This document shows, piece after piece, positions 28,130-38,948 of a stretch of 64,000 nucleotides of DNA (positions are counted from its first letter, which is position 1; each line of letters starts with the position of its first letter). The notes under the pieces were generated by a model. That model made no database searches. It saw only the letters and a program-made list of their open reading frames with translations, and was not told the origin of the DNA. Location: contig CANTUZ010000011.1 of assembly GCA_947846985.1 (NCBI GenBank), positions 28,329,589 through 28,393,588 on the forward strand. Direction: 5' to 3'. The DNA is from Fratercula arctica (Eukaryota > Chordata > Aves > Charadriiformes > Alcidae). Both the position numbers and the translations under genes were made by a program.

Positions 28130-28200
28130 CCAATTAGTAGGAGTTAGAGCGCATGAACAGAAATTGTAATACTATAAATGTAACACTTAGGCTGAATAAA
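28130..28200 (+). promoter_or_regulatory. LTR core promoter and poly(A) signal
   Basis: CCAAT at 28130-28134, TATAAA at 28173-28178 and AATAAA at 28195-28200 are spaced as in compact avian retroviral LTRs, where transcription starts about 25-30 bases after TATA and the R region is short. The poly(A) signal would lie just before or at the transcript start, as in alpharetroviruses. Whether the solo LTR still drives transcription cannot be told. Confidence 0.7.
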
Positions 28201-28282
28201 GTTGGAATTGACTTGCATCATATTGGTGTGTTCATCTTTCCCGTTGCCTGCACGACTCAAGAGTCGACTTAGAGACCCGGCA

Positions 28283-28288
28283 CAAGTC
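28283..28288. repeat. Right target-site duplication of solo LTR
   Basis: An exact second copy of CAAGTC follows the terminal CA of the LTR and fixes the right boundary. Confidence 0.85.
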
Positions 28289-28408
28289 CATTGCAAATAG
28301 GAAGATAGAAGAGCGACAAGAAAAAAAAACAAAGCAGAAAAAGTATAAACCAATTGGAAAAAAAAAAAAAAAATCCTTTGAGGCAGACTCTGAAATGAGA
28401 CACTGCTC

Positions 28409-28452
28409 GATATTTTAATATCAATATTTTAATATGGATATTTTAACATCAA
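28409..28452. repeat. Imperfect tandem repeat, unit about 15 bp
   Basis: Three successive units related to ATATTTTAATAT lie head to tail. Each unit is nearly palindromic, so the block can also fold on itself. It is an AT-rich minisatellite-like patch about 120 bases downstream of the solo LTR. Confidence 0.6.
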
Positions 28453-29360
28453 GCAGGATAAAGGTCCCATGTATTTGCTGTAATGGGTTAAATTGTCTTT
28501 AATAAGAGGTTAGAGGAAGTGGTAAACTCAAATTGAGCATACCTGTAAGACCAATTGAAATGACCTGGCCCTTCTTTCTATTAGAAAAACCTTGGGTAAA
28601 CAGAAAAATGCCTAAAGCACCATCTGTACATAGAAAATGGGGAGGAAAGATAGAGGAATAAAATTGGAAGGCGATAATTAAAGAGACGTGAAGAAATCGT
28701 ATAAATATAGATTCAAAGATGGAAAATTCAGCAAACAAACTTCAATAGTTGGCATTTTTTATTCTCAGTCCAGGTTTCCTTCCATCAGTGGATCTCAAAG
28801 CAGTTTACAAATATTAGCTGATGAAATTTGTTCTTCTGCCAAGTTCCCATTGACAAAAATCACATCTGTTAATGCAACCAAGTACTGGAATAGAGTTTAG
28901 TCATAAAGATTTGATAGACTTTTGGATATTAAGTTTCAAAATATTGTCTCCAAAGTTCCCTAAAGTAGCTGAGCTGGGAAAGGAAGGTTTGCAGGCTGCT
29001 CTTAAAAGTACAGGTTCCATCTGCAGAGAGTTTGTATCAATCCTCTGGTGTCCCGGTAAAATATCAAAGTACATACGATAGCCTAAGCCTACTGGTCCTT
29101 TAATTCAGTCCTTACTAATTAGATACAAAATAGCTCCGCTCGCAATTACAGAATGCTTTAGGTTAGCTGGTCCGATCCTCATCTGCTGTAAACTGGTATC
29201 CTCACAGTGATTTCAACAGGGTACTAATACTTTATGCCAGTCAAATATCAGGACAAATATCACTTATGAATGTCTCCAACTACAGAATTTTGGTCTCACA
29301 GCACACAAAATATAAAACTCACTCTTTCACCAAACTATTTTAGATAGCCAGTGTTAAAGC

Positions 29361-29391
<31 letters not shown>

Positions 29392-29396
29392 AAAAA
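29361..29396. repeat. Poly(A) tract interrupted by one G
   Basis: Eighteen A bases, one G, then seventeen A bases. It is a simple tract. No retrocopy body is recognisable upstream, although a decayed retroposon tail cannot be excluded. Confidence 0.8.
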
Positions 29397-32153
29397 GAAA
29401 AGATAAAATATAGCCCAGATAGCCCGGAGTGGCATAATAGTATTCTGGGATTATGCTATCTTGACATCGTTTACCACCTTTACTACAACCTCTTTTTTTG
29501 CCATGTTCCCATTCTTCCAGAAAATAAAATCTATAATATGTAATAATTTAGAATTAATATCTTGATTCCCTAGATCCTTTAATGAATTCAAATGCACTTA
29601 GGGAATCTAACCAAAGACATCTGTTCATGAATAGTGAGAATTATTACCAAGTCCTGGTGGAGACGGCAAGATGCCATCTCTTCCCGAAGTACCTCCCAGC
29701 TGAGAAATCAACTGTCTCCTGGCTGAATTTTCGTGTGTCAAGGTTTTACCGTGTTATGTCTCTTGGGATTACTTACTAACAAGAGCTCCCTCCCAAACTT
29801 TTACAACCCCCAGAAAGGAGGAAGATGAGCCTAGCATTTTTTTGTTGTTGTCCAACTACACATGCATACTACCTTTATCATATAAAATAATGATGGACTC
29901 AATTAATACTAATTACTACTCCAAAGTTGCACAAATCCCTTTTTAATCATCTTTGGGTTTAACTGATTTACCCTAAACCCCTCTGACTGCCAAAAAATTA
30001 ACATTTCATTAGACAAATCATAACCTACTCCCTATTCTCCAAAATCCAACCCATCTGGAAATATTCTACCTCATCAAATGTCAGACTTGCACAGTATAAT
30101 GGAAAACTACTTTTATTGAAAAACCACGCATACATACACATAGCAAGTGTGATATATCTATACTTATAGATGCAAATCTAGAAATATCACCACACCCACA
30201 CCCCACCCACCACTCACTACACTCCAGAAGATGTCCAGTGCCTTCACCAGTTACCATTTTACTTCTTCCTCGCTCTTCGCAAATCTTCTCTCTCCCTTCC
30301 AAACATCCATCACAGATTAATTTACCTCTACTGTCAGAAATGTAAACCATCAGCAGCTTGTTACATTGAAGAGGTTAAATGAAACTTTTGACATGACTTG
30401 TGTTTAAAATCCATCTTTAGCTGATGGCATGTCATCAGCTAGGAAATGTGTAATCAGGAGAGCAGACCTGAAAGTCTGAAAAGTCAGAGAATGCAAAGTT
30501 CTGCTGGAGGTTTTTCTTTCCTCTCTTCTTTTTTTTTTAATTTAACAAGTTCTAAAATATATTTTCTATTTTTGGCTTCAAGTGTGGCTATGGTCTGAAC
30601 AGTGACTGTGTAAAAATGGCACCTTCCTACTCAAAAGATCTGCTCCCTGTGTGCATTCTGAGGAAAAAAAGTGCTACTTCAGAAAAACTACGGACCTGAT
30701 CTCCAGCTGGTTAATCAAGGCACGGGAACTCAACATCAGTCCAAGACCCTCCTGTGGTTTTCCTGCTTTGTAATTTGTTGGACCCACACAAATAATACAC
30801 ATATAGATGCATATGTTTTAATCTGTCTCCAAAATGTCATTTTGGTTTTTGTAGTTTTTTTTTTTTCTTTTTGCAAGTTCCTATTGTGCAGCTGTCAACA
30901 GCACATCTGGTAGTACATGGCAGGACGGGATGATTACAGCACAGGTCCACGTTTTGCTCACACACACTCAGCGTTACATGCCAGCGTAAGGAGTATCTCC
31001 TGGTGCCTTCCAGTGCCCAAAGCACCCAGACTCATGTAGCTACAGGGATTTTACCTAAATTCTGCTTGAGATCTTATTACCTGAATGTGCATCTTGGCAG
31101 TGCCTTTGTGTCCCAAATGCCTATCTCAGATCAGTCTTACTGACAAAAGGTTAAAGTACAAATTACAGTGAGCTTCTCTTTACCTTCAGATTGTGGTCCA
31201 AACCCGACCACCTAATGCCCTCTGTCCTTCTGCAGGAACTTGCAACATCCTTCTGCCTTCCTCATGCTGATAATATCATACGTGGAGAAAGATGATTTAT
31301 CCAGGGCACTGCAGGTTCACAGAGGCCAATGTATCTGCTTTACCCTCAATGCGCAAAGCCACTTATTTCAGTTCAGCCCACAGTGGTTCTTATTAAGATA
31401 CTGAGGACCCTACTTCAGCCTCCACAGCCAGCAATACAATACATATATAGGCTCACACTTAGAAGACACCATCTTTGCATACCTTCCCGCTCCGGGACCT
31501 CTCCCTGCAACCTTTCTAATGAACCAGTGAGATGCAGCAACCACAGAACCCTGAAAGACCCGTTCCCATCGATTCCCAAACTACAGTCATTGTTTAACTC
31601 TTGACCCCCCTGATTGGCAGCCGAATCACCTCCAATTCATCCCTCTACCCGTGAAGCACAAATTGAGGTTGTTCAACCATTTTTTGGTATTATACACATG
31701 TTCTGATACGTTTGGTGTTTTTCATGCTTTCTGACTCACTTCTATCCATGGTATTTTCATTCCCCACTAGATTATCCCAACGCATTTCATTAAAATATCT
31801 CATCATCAGGCATATTATTCTCCACTTTCTACCTTTTTTACCTCATGAGGATTGATTAAATCAGCATGATGGTAGCTGAGCAGTGTTTAGGACTCAGTGT
31901 GACCACATCTGATTTGCTCATAAAGGATTTTCCTTTCTCTGGATGCCAGAGGGGTGCAACTTGATGCAGTAGTGCCTTTTCTATTTAGAAAATCAGCTAC
32001 TGAAATTATTCCAGATTAGCTTGTTTAATCAAAAGCACCAGATAAAATTAACATAATATTGACAGAAAGAGAACTTTAAACTCTGCAACTGTGCCAGTAT
32101 TAGGTGCTCCAAGGTAATTCTTACAGTCTCGTTGCAACTTGCGGCAAACTTAC

Positions 32154-32189
32154 GATAATAATACCTTAATAATGATAATAATACCTTAA
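32154..32189. repeat. 16-bp direct repeat
   Basis: GATAATAATACCTTAA occurs at 32154-32169 and again at 32174-32189, separated by TAAT. The exact identity points to a recent local duplication of a 20-base unit. Confidence 0.8.
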
Positions 32190-35049
32190 ATTTATATGGC
32201 AGTTGTTCTCCAGAACTATCCGAAGGCACTTTAGTGACTATATATAGTCATTACTTCACCTACTACCAAACTGCGGCTACCTTAGGGATGGAACAAAACA
32301 CTCACTTTCAGTTCTCTGCATCTTCTAAACTGCGACGAGAAAGGAAAAAGAAATTCTCCACAGTTTCGGGTGAGCAGCTAAATACACAGAGGGCTGATCT
32401 CCAGAAGAACATTCACAGGACAGCACGCCCTGGTCCTGGTCAGAGTTTCCATGCTTTGCTAGATGTCCCAAGTGTCTGGGATTATTATGTTTTCTATGTA
32501 CATAAAACATCAGTTGTCTCTCTTAGTGGAGATGTCTCAACTTGCAGCAAATCCATGAAGTGAGGATAGTGCCCAGAGGGGTAAATTACACCACAAAACC
32601 CTTAGAATGAATGTCTTTTCCATCTCGTCAGTCCACAGAGCCATGGCTTCCCAATATTTGCAATTCCAAGTTTTCTGTGTGTTCAGTTATTTTCATGATA
32701 ATTTGCACCAGAATTTGAGCCTTTCACCACGTGCTTGTCACTAACTGCCTTGCTGATAAAAGTGGGAAGATTTCATCTTGTTCCTAAGTCCCCGCTTGCA
32801 AAAATACCTCTTTTTCTACAGGCAAACAGCATAATTTGTTGAGTGAGAAGCCTTATTTCTACATGTGCTCTCTCTCTCCTGCCCGCCGCAGTCCCTACAT
32901 GGCTACTCGGTTTCTTGGCTACAGCAGCCACCAGCAAGTTAAAAACATGTCCCCCTACATGCTTGGCGAGGATCCACAGCGTATCTGCTGGCCCGTTCTC
33001 CTGCTTGAGAAATGCTAAATAGCGTTGCTGGCATTTACATGTCTCTCATCACTGCAATGCCATCGGCCCAAACACTCCTCCTTCCCTTCCCATCGGTTAC
33101 CGAAGTGGTGGCAGCACCCGGGGATCCTTTTGCCCCCACTTCATGTGGTAATTCAAGCCTTGGGCTTGAATGACCATGCTTGCTGGGAGCCCGTTTCTGG
33201 AGACAGGGATTTGTAGAGTAGAAGAGTGGCCCTTGGTGGAGACACCCATGGCAAAAATATTGGACACACCATGATTTACGGCACTTTGTAACTGGTAATC
33301 TGCCACAAGAAACTGCTTCAGTCGTATGGTCTCTCTCCAGAAATAAATGCATTACACTGGCTAAACGCTGTTTCTGGGCATAGTGGAAGCTTTTACTCTC
33401 TGGAGAGATGCAACGTGCTCCAGGACACGGCAAGAAGCCCGGGATCAGATGACGCAGCCGTTCCTACCAGATGCTGCAGTGTCACCCTGAACAGGTCCTC
33501 GTAAAATCTCTGTCTCTTTTTGCCTCCCCACAACAAAAATGTCTTACTGACTGAGCCTTAATCCAGTTTGGGTGTGTGCAACCAATGGAGCTGGAGCAAG
33601 GCCGTGTTTAGCCTTTTATGGTTAGACTGAATCAGAGAATAGCACACTCAAGGCATCATTCCTCACAGTCGAGGCACATGCAATTAGATGACGGCAATAA
33701 TATTACAGCAGTGGGAAAATGCTTGCTTCAGAGCTCTTGTACCTGTTGCAGCAAAGTCCCCATGGGATGTTTACAAATGGTTTGTCAAAACAGAGCCCTG
33801 AGCATGTACACGGTACCCTTCAGAGACACCGCTCGCACCAGTTAAGGAGATAGCTGCATTCGTAACGCACTGTTTTCACGCTTCGTGTTCTGCGGAGGGT
33901 ATGAGGTGGCACCAGTCGCTGGTGGCATTCGGTCCCATGGAGGTGCTACAAACGTGCCGGGGCACCTGACACTGGCACTCCATGAGCAGCGAGCTGCGAG
34001 TGTCACGGGAGGACTAGCTTTACCTCCAAACGGAGCGAGACCTGTATGATTAACTCTTAAAGGGAGGCTGCATTGTGCTCGAAGGTAATTTTACTCTGGC
34101 ATTGATTTGAGGTGCAATTTGAAATTCATGACAATCTATGTAAATGTGCTTGTGACACTGAAGAGACACACAGTGCGGATTATGCGTGACATCTTAAGAG
34201 CACACAGATTTTTTCATAAATACTCACACGCCGTCTGCCTTTTAGACATCCTGGACGTACTCTGCTCTCAGGTTACATCCATCACATTTAAAATAACTCC
34301 CATGATTATATCAATACAAAAGAATTTAGTTTGGCCTCTAATTCTATCTGCAGATTTAATAATCTTCTCCACGTAAATGTAACAGAGAATAAGAAATTTA
34401 AGGGTCACAGGTACTGATCATCCATCTTCTAAACTGGGAAATACAAGAGGAAATGGAAATTGGTGAGGAGGGGCAAGGAAATGCTGGAGAAAGAAGGAAG
34501 GAAGCAGCACCCCCCTCCTCACCACTGCTTTCCTCCGCCTTAATTTTCCCCATGGGTTGGTAAGATTGCTTGACCACAAACAGGACAGCGGTGACATTCT
34601 GCTGTTTCTTGTTGAATTTCCATTTATTCCTTAACACAGTATGGCCTTCCAAATGTCAATAAAACATCCCTAAAGAGTTAGGGACAGACACTGACGTCCT
34701 GAAGCAGACAACGTGCTGACACTGTAGGTAACCTTAAAGGGGTTAAATCTGAAGCGAGTTACAGAAAGAGGCTCTTTCATGAGTGAGATAAATATGACTA
34801 ACGTACTTTTACTAGAGACAGTTAAAAATAAAACCTTAAAGAAGAAAAACATGCATTCATTTTACACGACAGACACTATTATTTCTACATATTTCAGATT
34901 CATTTGCAAGTTAGGAAAATTGTGACTGAAAAAAAAGATGTTAGCAATCACAATTACAAGCAGAAATTCTACTGTGTTGAGTCATAAACTGCCCCCTTGC
35001 CTCAGCTATATTACGCTCCAGAGTTAAATCCATTCCTGCGCTTTTTCTT

Positions 35050-35200
35050 CACCTCATTTAGCAGTGGGTATATCTTTTGGATTAATTAGAGCAATCCTCT
35101 CATTCAATAATAGTCAATTGTTTTCTGTTCAACCATTATGCATAATTGTTTTCTTTGATCCATACAAATGCTGGCTATTTTTCATGCTTAATTAAACCAG
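35050..35200. promoter_or_regulatory. Candidate conserved noncoding element beside CpG-rich block
   Basis: A compact block with dense homeodomain, octamer and E-box-like words: GGATTAATTAGAG, TCAATAATAG, ATTATGCATAATTG (a near-palindrome), TTTGATCC and CTTAATTAAACCAGCTG. It directly adjoins the CpG-rich segment that follows. Word density and the absence of repeat decay suggest a conserved regulatory element. This is inference, since no cross-species alignment could be made. Confidence 0.35.
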
Positions 35201-35400
35201 CTGCGTGTCCCCCTCCACCACCATCCCCCCCCCCGTCCCCGCCCCCTTTCCCCGCGCAGAGTTGCGCGCTGCGCTGCGCTGCCGGTGCGCGGCCGGCGCT
35301 GCACCGTGCGGCGATGCCGGCAGAGGGCAGCCAAGCAAGAATAATCCCGGCCCAGCGGAGGTGCCGGCTGCAGGTATTTGTCAGATCATACAATTGGCCT
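35200..35400 (+). promoter_or_regulatory. CpG-rich block, candidate alternative promoter and first exon
   Basis: GC content and CpG density rise abruptly here within AT-rich surroundings. The block has GC-box-like sequence (CCCCGCCCCC) and repeated TGCGC/GCGCTGC words. It contains an ATG at 35314 followed by 20 open codons that end in CTGCAG, and a GTATTT donor-like site begins at 35374. Together these look like a small CpG-island promoter with a short first exon, as used for alternative 5' ends of large genes. Against this, the donor is only moderate, no TATA or initiator is certain, and the peptide is not recognised. The - strand is equally open, so direction is uncertain. It lies about 21.6 kb upstream of the exon at 56972 on the same strand. 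Confidence 0.4.
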
Positions 35401-38241
35401 CAAAAGATATTATTGGGATTTTTTTCCTCCTTCCCCCCCTTCCTTCCTGACAAACGCATCCCCGGCAGGGCAGCTCACTGCTTGCTTAACCACCTCCCTA
35501 CACCTGAGCAGGAGGCACTGCACGGCCCAGATAACATGAGATATTTAAGAGACACGTCTCCAGGAGGAGGAAAAAAAAACCCCAAACAACAAGAACGCGA
35601 CCAAAAAAAACCCAACCCAAAAACCAGAAAAGGTCACAAGCGGAGCGGTAACTGGTGTTTGCACAGGCTTCCAGTCTTACTGCACTAAGTTCTAATAAGC
35701 GGCAGAAATAAAGCCGTGCTTTTTACCTCCAAATTATAACAGCAAACAAAGGGGGATGTATTTTTGCGGCGGAAGATCTGCTAGTTAAATTCTCGCAGGA
35801 GGGCTAAGAGCTAAGGTCCAATCTTGAAAGCACTCATCACATGAGGACGGATGCTTCTATGACTATCCTTAGTAAGGTTACACATGTATGTGTTTTTTTA
35901 TATATATTTATAAACACAAACGTACTTATAAAAATATATATACACATACAAAATTTCTTAATCCTACTTCCTAAAATAGACATTTCTAAGTCCTTAAAAA
36001 TTGTGTGTGCTTATATATACTCATACAGATCTTTTCAAGGAAAAACTACTTTTTGAAATAGGATTTCAACCATCAAAAAAAGAAAGTGATATGCACAACA
36101 GAAAAATAGCACTAAAGCATCATCTTAAGGAAAAGCATTCAGACAAAACCTAGAAAGTTAGAGATAAACTGCAAGGCTCTCTCTGAACTACTGTGAATGT
36201 TCATCGTGATTAGGAATAGTCGTTGCATCTTCAAACCTGTTTTACTTTAATGGGGTGACTGCCTATAAAAGTTTCTTACTCCCCCATGTGCAGGTTTAAA
36301 AGAAGAAAAAAAAAAAAAAAAAAAAGAGCTTGGTTTGAGGAACCAAAATCACTAATTAAGAGTGCAAACCTTGAGCAAAATAATTGCTTTAAGCTGCACA
36401 TTTTACTGTCTCCTCACTGCAGTTTCAGGCTGCTGACAACCCCGGAGAGCGTGGGAGCAACAATGGTGCTGCTGGATCCGCCTGGTCTCTGAGGCCGGAT
36501 CCTGCTCCCCTTCCCAACCCCCGAGGGACTGCTCCCCCCAGCCAGGGAAGCAGAGCAGGACCAGGATATGTCCCATGTCCAGCAGCCCTGGTTTGTGCAC
36601 AACCTCAGCAAACAGGAGCTTTCTGCTCCACAGACTAGACTTCTGGCCCTTTGGTTTTAACACACCATTTTTTTTGTTTAAACTACCAAGCCCAGTTCTT
36701 GGCTCTGCTTGGGCTGGGTTTTACACTGGGTAGAACAGAAAGAGCTCACCTCTAACCCTGCTTCAAAGCATCACCTGTGGGGATGGGTAAATCAAGGCAA
36801 TCCACAACCTCCTGAGACCCGGTGCCATCATCACCCCTCGAATACCAGCCATGGATGTGGCCCTGCTCTCACAACACCACAAAGTTATTCCAAATTCTCG
36901 GCCAATTTTCGAGGGGAAATCTGCTAGTTTTAGGGTTTTATTTTACAGGTCCAGCACTAGGCGCATCCCTCTCTATCAACTGACAGAGGATGGTGGTTGT
37001 TTTCTTTTTCTCCTTTTTGCAGAAACCTCTAAGTAGCAGACAAAGCTACTGTCAAAAGGATGTTTTTACAGCAGTGGAAATAATCAGTGCAAGGCTAGTT
37101 TTTAAAACCTGCTCCTAAAGTGCTTGGAACATTAAACAATTATTTATGAACACTTGAAACATTAGCTGTTCCACTTGAAACCATTGGCAGGGCTTTAATA
37201 ACAGCCCAAGCAATGCTCTGGAAGCAACACCAAGGACTCTCGCTAGTCGCAAACCCTTTATTTCATTTTTAAAGCCGCTGTTGCTGTGCACCAAAATTAA
37301 AAGGTTTATCACTCTGATTAAAACAAAATCTCATCATCAGCATGAGCATCTATTCCCTTCAATGCTCCACTGAGACATTCCCCTCACTTTTTGACCATTT
37401 GGCACACCTTTGCTTTTACTCTGCTTCTTCCCAAAACAAGTTTTTCCTGCAGAAAGCTTGACTGGGGCACTGCCTGCCCTCTCCCCCAGGATTCGGGTGG
37501 ATTTTCACATCAAGGAGGCCAATTGACACCAGGTTAAATAGATTTCCTAATCAGGATTGCAAACTCTTTGATAATGCAAGTGCCCTAAACTTGTTTTATT
37601 TATTAAAAAAAAAAAAAAAAAAAAAGTCTTTCTAGTAAGAGAAGGAAAGGGGAATTCAATGACAGAGATCGCTCAATGACAGGAAAGACCACATTTACTG
37701 AAGTCTGCAGGTGCGTTTTTTTCCTGCAGTCTGCTTTTCCCAGGGAACCAAAAGTGTTCAAACCTTTTAAATTTGTTTTTATGTATTAACGTCAAGATGT
37801 TTCAACCTAAAGCAGAATCCCATTACATGGGGTGCAGCACAGGCACACAGCCCTGTCCCTGGGATGGTATGTTTGGAGAGAAAGGAAGAGGCTTGCCCGC
37901 TTTACAGTAGGAGAGCGTGGTGCAGAGGCTGAGAGCCAGGTACGCAGGAGGGTGCCCATCCCCTAGGAGGGAAATCCAATCCTTCAGCAATCTACCTGTG
38001 CTCCTCATCTGGTACTTCCAAGCAAAACACAATCCAAAATCCAGCCTTTCCAGTATCCAGTAGCATAAGCCTGTCCTACACAAAGACTACACCAAGGAGG
38101 AAGATGTTTCACAATCCCCTTTTAAGTTTAAACACATTTTTTTCCAGGATGTGAGAAAGCTCTGACCCCGCTCCTGGCTTGGGAGGACACAAGCCTCCAT
38201 TGCTCAGCCATAACCAGCTACCAGGCCTCATGTGCCATTCC
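35401..38241. other. Noncoding sequence
   Basis: No gene is recognised. A TA-rich segment at 35886-35949 has GTATGTG and CACATAC at its ends in inverted orientation. Poly(A) tracts lie at 36306-36325 (20 bases) and 37605-37625 (21 bases). GC-richer patches at about 36430-36650 and 37820-38080 give short overlapping frames on both strands without recognisable products. Confidence 0.5.
37605..37625. repeat. Poly(A) tract, 21 bases
   Basis: An uninterrupted A run. No retrocopied gene body or target-site duplication was recognised next to it. Confidence 0.8.
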
Positions 38242-38948
38242 TCATAGAATGGTTTGGGTTGGAAGGGACCTTAAAGACCATCTAGTTCCAACCCCCTGCC
38301 CTGGGCAGGGACACCTCCCACCAGACCAGGTTGCTCAAAGCCCCGTCCAGCCTGGCCTTGAACCCCTCCAGAGATGGGGCAGCCACAGCTTCTCTGGGCA
38401 ACCTGGGCTGGTGTCTCACCACACTCACAGTAAAGAATTTCTTCCCAATATCTAATTAAAATCTACCCTATTTCAGTTTAAAACTATTACCCCTCATCCT
38501 ATCGCTACACTCCCCATCTTCCCTGTAGCCCCCCTTTAAGTACTGAAAGATCACAATAAGTCTCCCCGGAGCCTTCTCTTCTCCAGGCTGAACAACCCCA
38601 ACTCTCTCAGCCTGTCCTCACAGCAGAGGGGCTCCAGCCTTCTGATCATCTTCGTGGCCTCCTCTGGACCCTGTCCAACAGGTCCATGTCCTTCTTATGT
38701 TGGGGGTCCCAGGTCTGGACACAGTACTCCAGGTGGGGTCTCACCAGAGGAGAGCAGAGGGGCAGAATCACCTCCTTCACCCTCCTGGACACGCTTCTTT
38801 TGATGCAGCCCAGGATGCAGGTGGCTTTCTGGGCTGCCAGTGCATGTTGCTGGCTCATGTTGAGCTTCTCATCAACCAACACCCCCCAAGTCCTTCTCTT
38901 CAGGGCTGCTTTCAATCCATTCTCCACCCAGCCTGTATTTGTGCTTGG
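38242..38948 (-). mobile_element. CR1 LINE, 5'-truncated, with intact 3' end
   Basis: Read on the - strand, this is the last roughly 700 bases of a CR1 non-LTR retrotransposon. It contains the end of ORF2, the 3' UTR with GGTCCCTTCCAACCCAAACC, and the terminal TTCTATGAG near 38242. The ORF2 remnant shows the diagnostic peptide phrases [11 protein letters not shown] and [12 protein letters not shown], which belong to the C-terminal part of the reverse transcriptase protein, before the frame is lost. CR1 copies itself by target-primed reverse transcription and is usually 5'-truncated like this one. It lacks a poly(A) tail, as is normal for CR1. Lower divergence than the other CR1 copies in the window suggests a more recent avian subfamily. 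It has no complete ORF and cannot move on its own. Confidence 0.93.

Larger units (their letters stand above)
27869..28282 (+). mobile_element. Solo LTR of an endogenous retrovirus (414 bp)
   Basis: The element begins TGTGGGAGACG and ends GACCCGGCA, giving the canonical TG...CA termini, and is flanked by perfect 6-bp CAAGTC duplications. Inside, in order, are a 16-bp tandem duplication in the upstream part (27906-27937), CCAAT boxes at 28077-28081 and 28130-28134, a TATAAA box at 28173-28178, an AATAAA poly(A) signal at 28195-28200, and a U5-like tail containing ATTGGTGTG. The short TATA-to-AATAAA spacing and the ATTGGTGTG phrase resemble avian alpharetroviruses, so an ERVK or alpharetrovirus-related family is likely. 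No gag, pol or env sequence adjoins it. It is therefore a solo LTR left by recombination between two LTRs, and it encodes no protein. Intact duplications suggest a fairly recent insertion. The sense strand is + from the order of signals. Confidence 0.88.
28289..35049. other. Noncoding unique sequence with simple repeats
   Basis: No gene is recognised. Simple features include an A run near 28359-28374, three imperfect ATATTTTAATAT units at about 28409-28452, a poly(A) tract interrupted by G at 29361-29396, and a 16-bp direct repeat at 32154-32189. Frames reach 132 codons (33035-33433, - strand) in a GC-richer patch but carry no recognisable domain. At 32868-32900 a good polypyrimidine tract and CCGCAG acceptor-like site is followed by open sequence, but no donor closes an exon. 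Confidence 0.5.

Noticed and set aside
32868..33018. Possible exon after a strong acceptor-like CTGCCCGCCGCAG
   Set aside because: The acceptor pattern is good, but no donor follows at a reasonable distance and the peptide is not recognised, so it may be a chance pyrimidine tract.
35146..35688. Longest reading frame in the window (180 codons, + strand)
   Set aside because: It runs through the CpG-rich, proline-coding low-complexity block and then through A-rich sequence; the opposite strand is open too. There is no recognisable domain as an unspliced gene. Only the short segment up to the donor at 35373 is kept as a possible exon.
37605..37625. Poly(A) tract as the tail of a processed pseudogene
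   Set aside because: No retrocopied coding sequence is recognisable upstream and no target-site duplication was found. The same applies to the A runs at 9962, 29361, 36306 and 59583.
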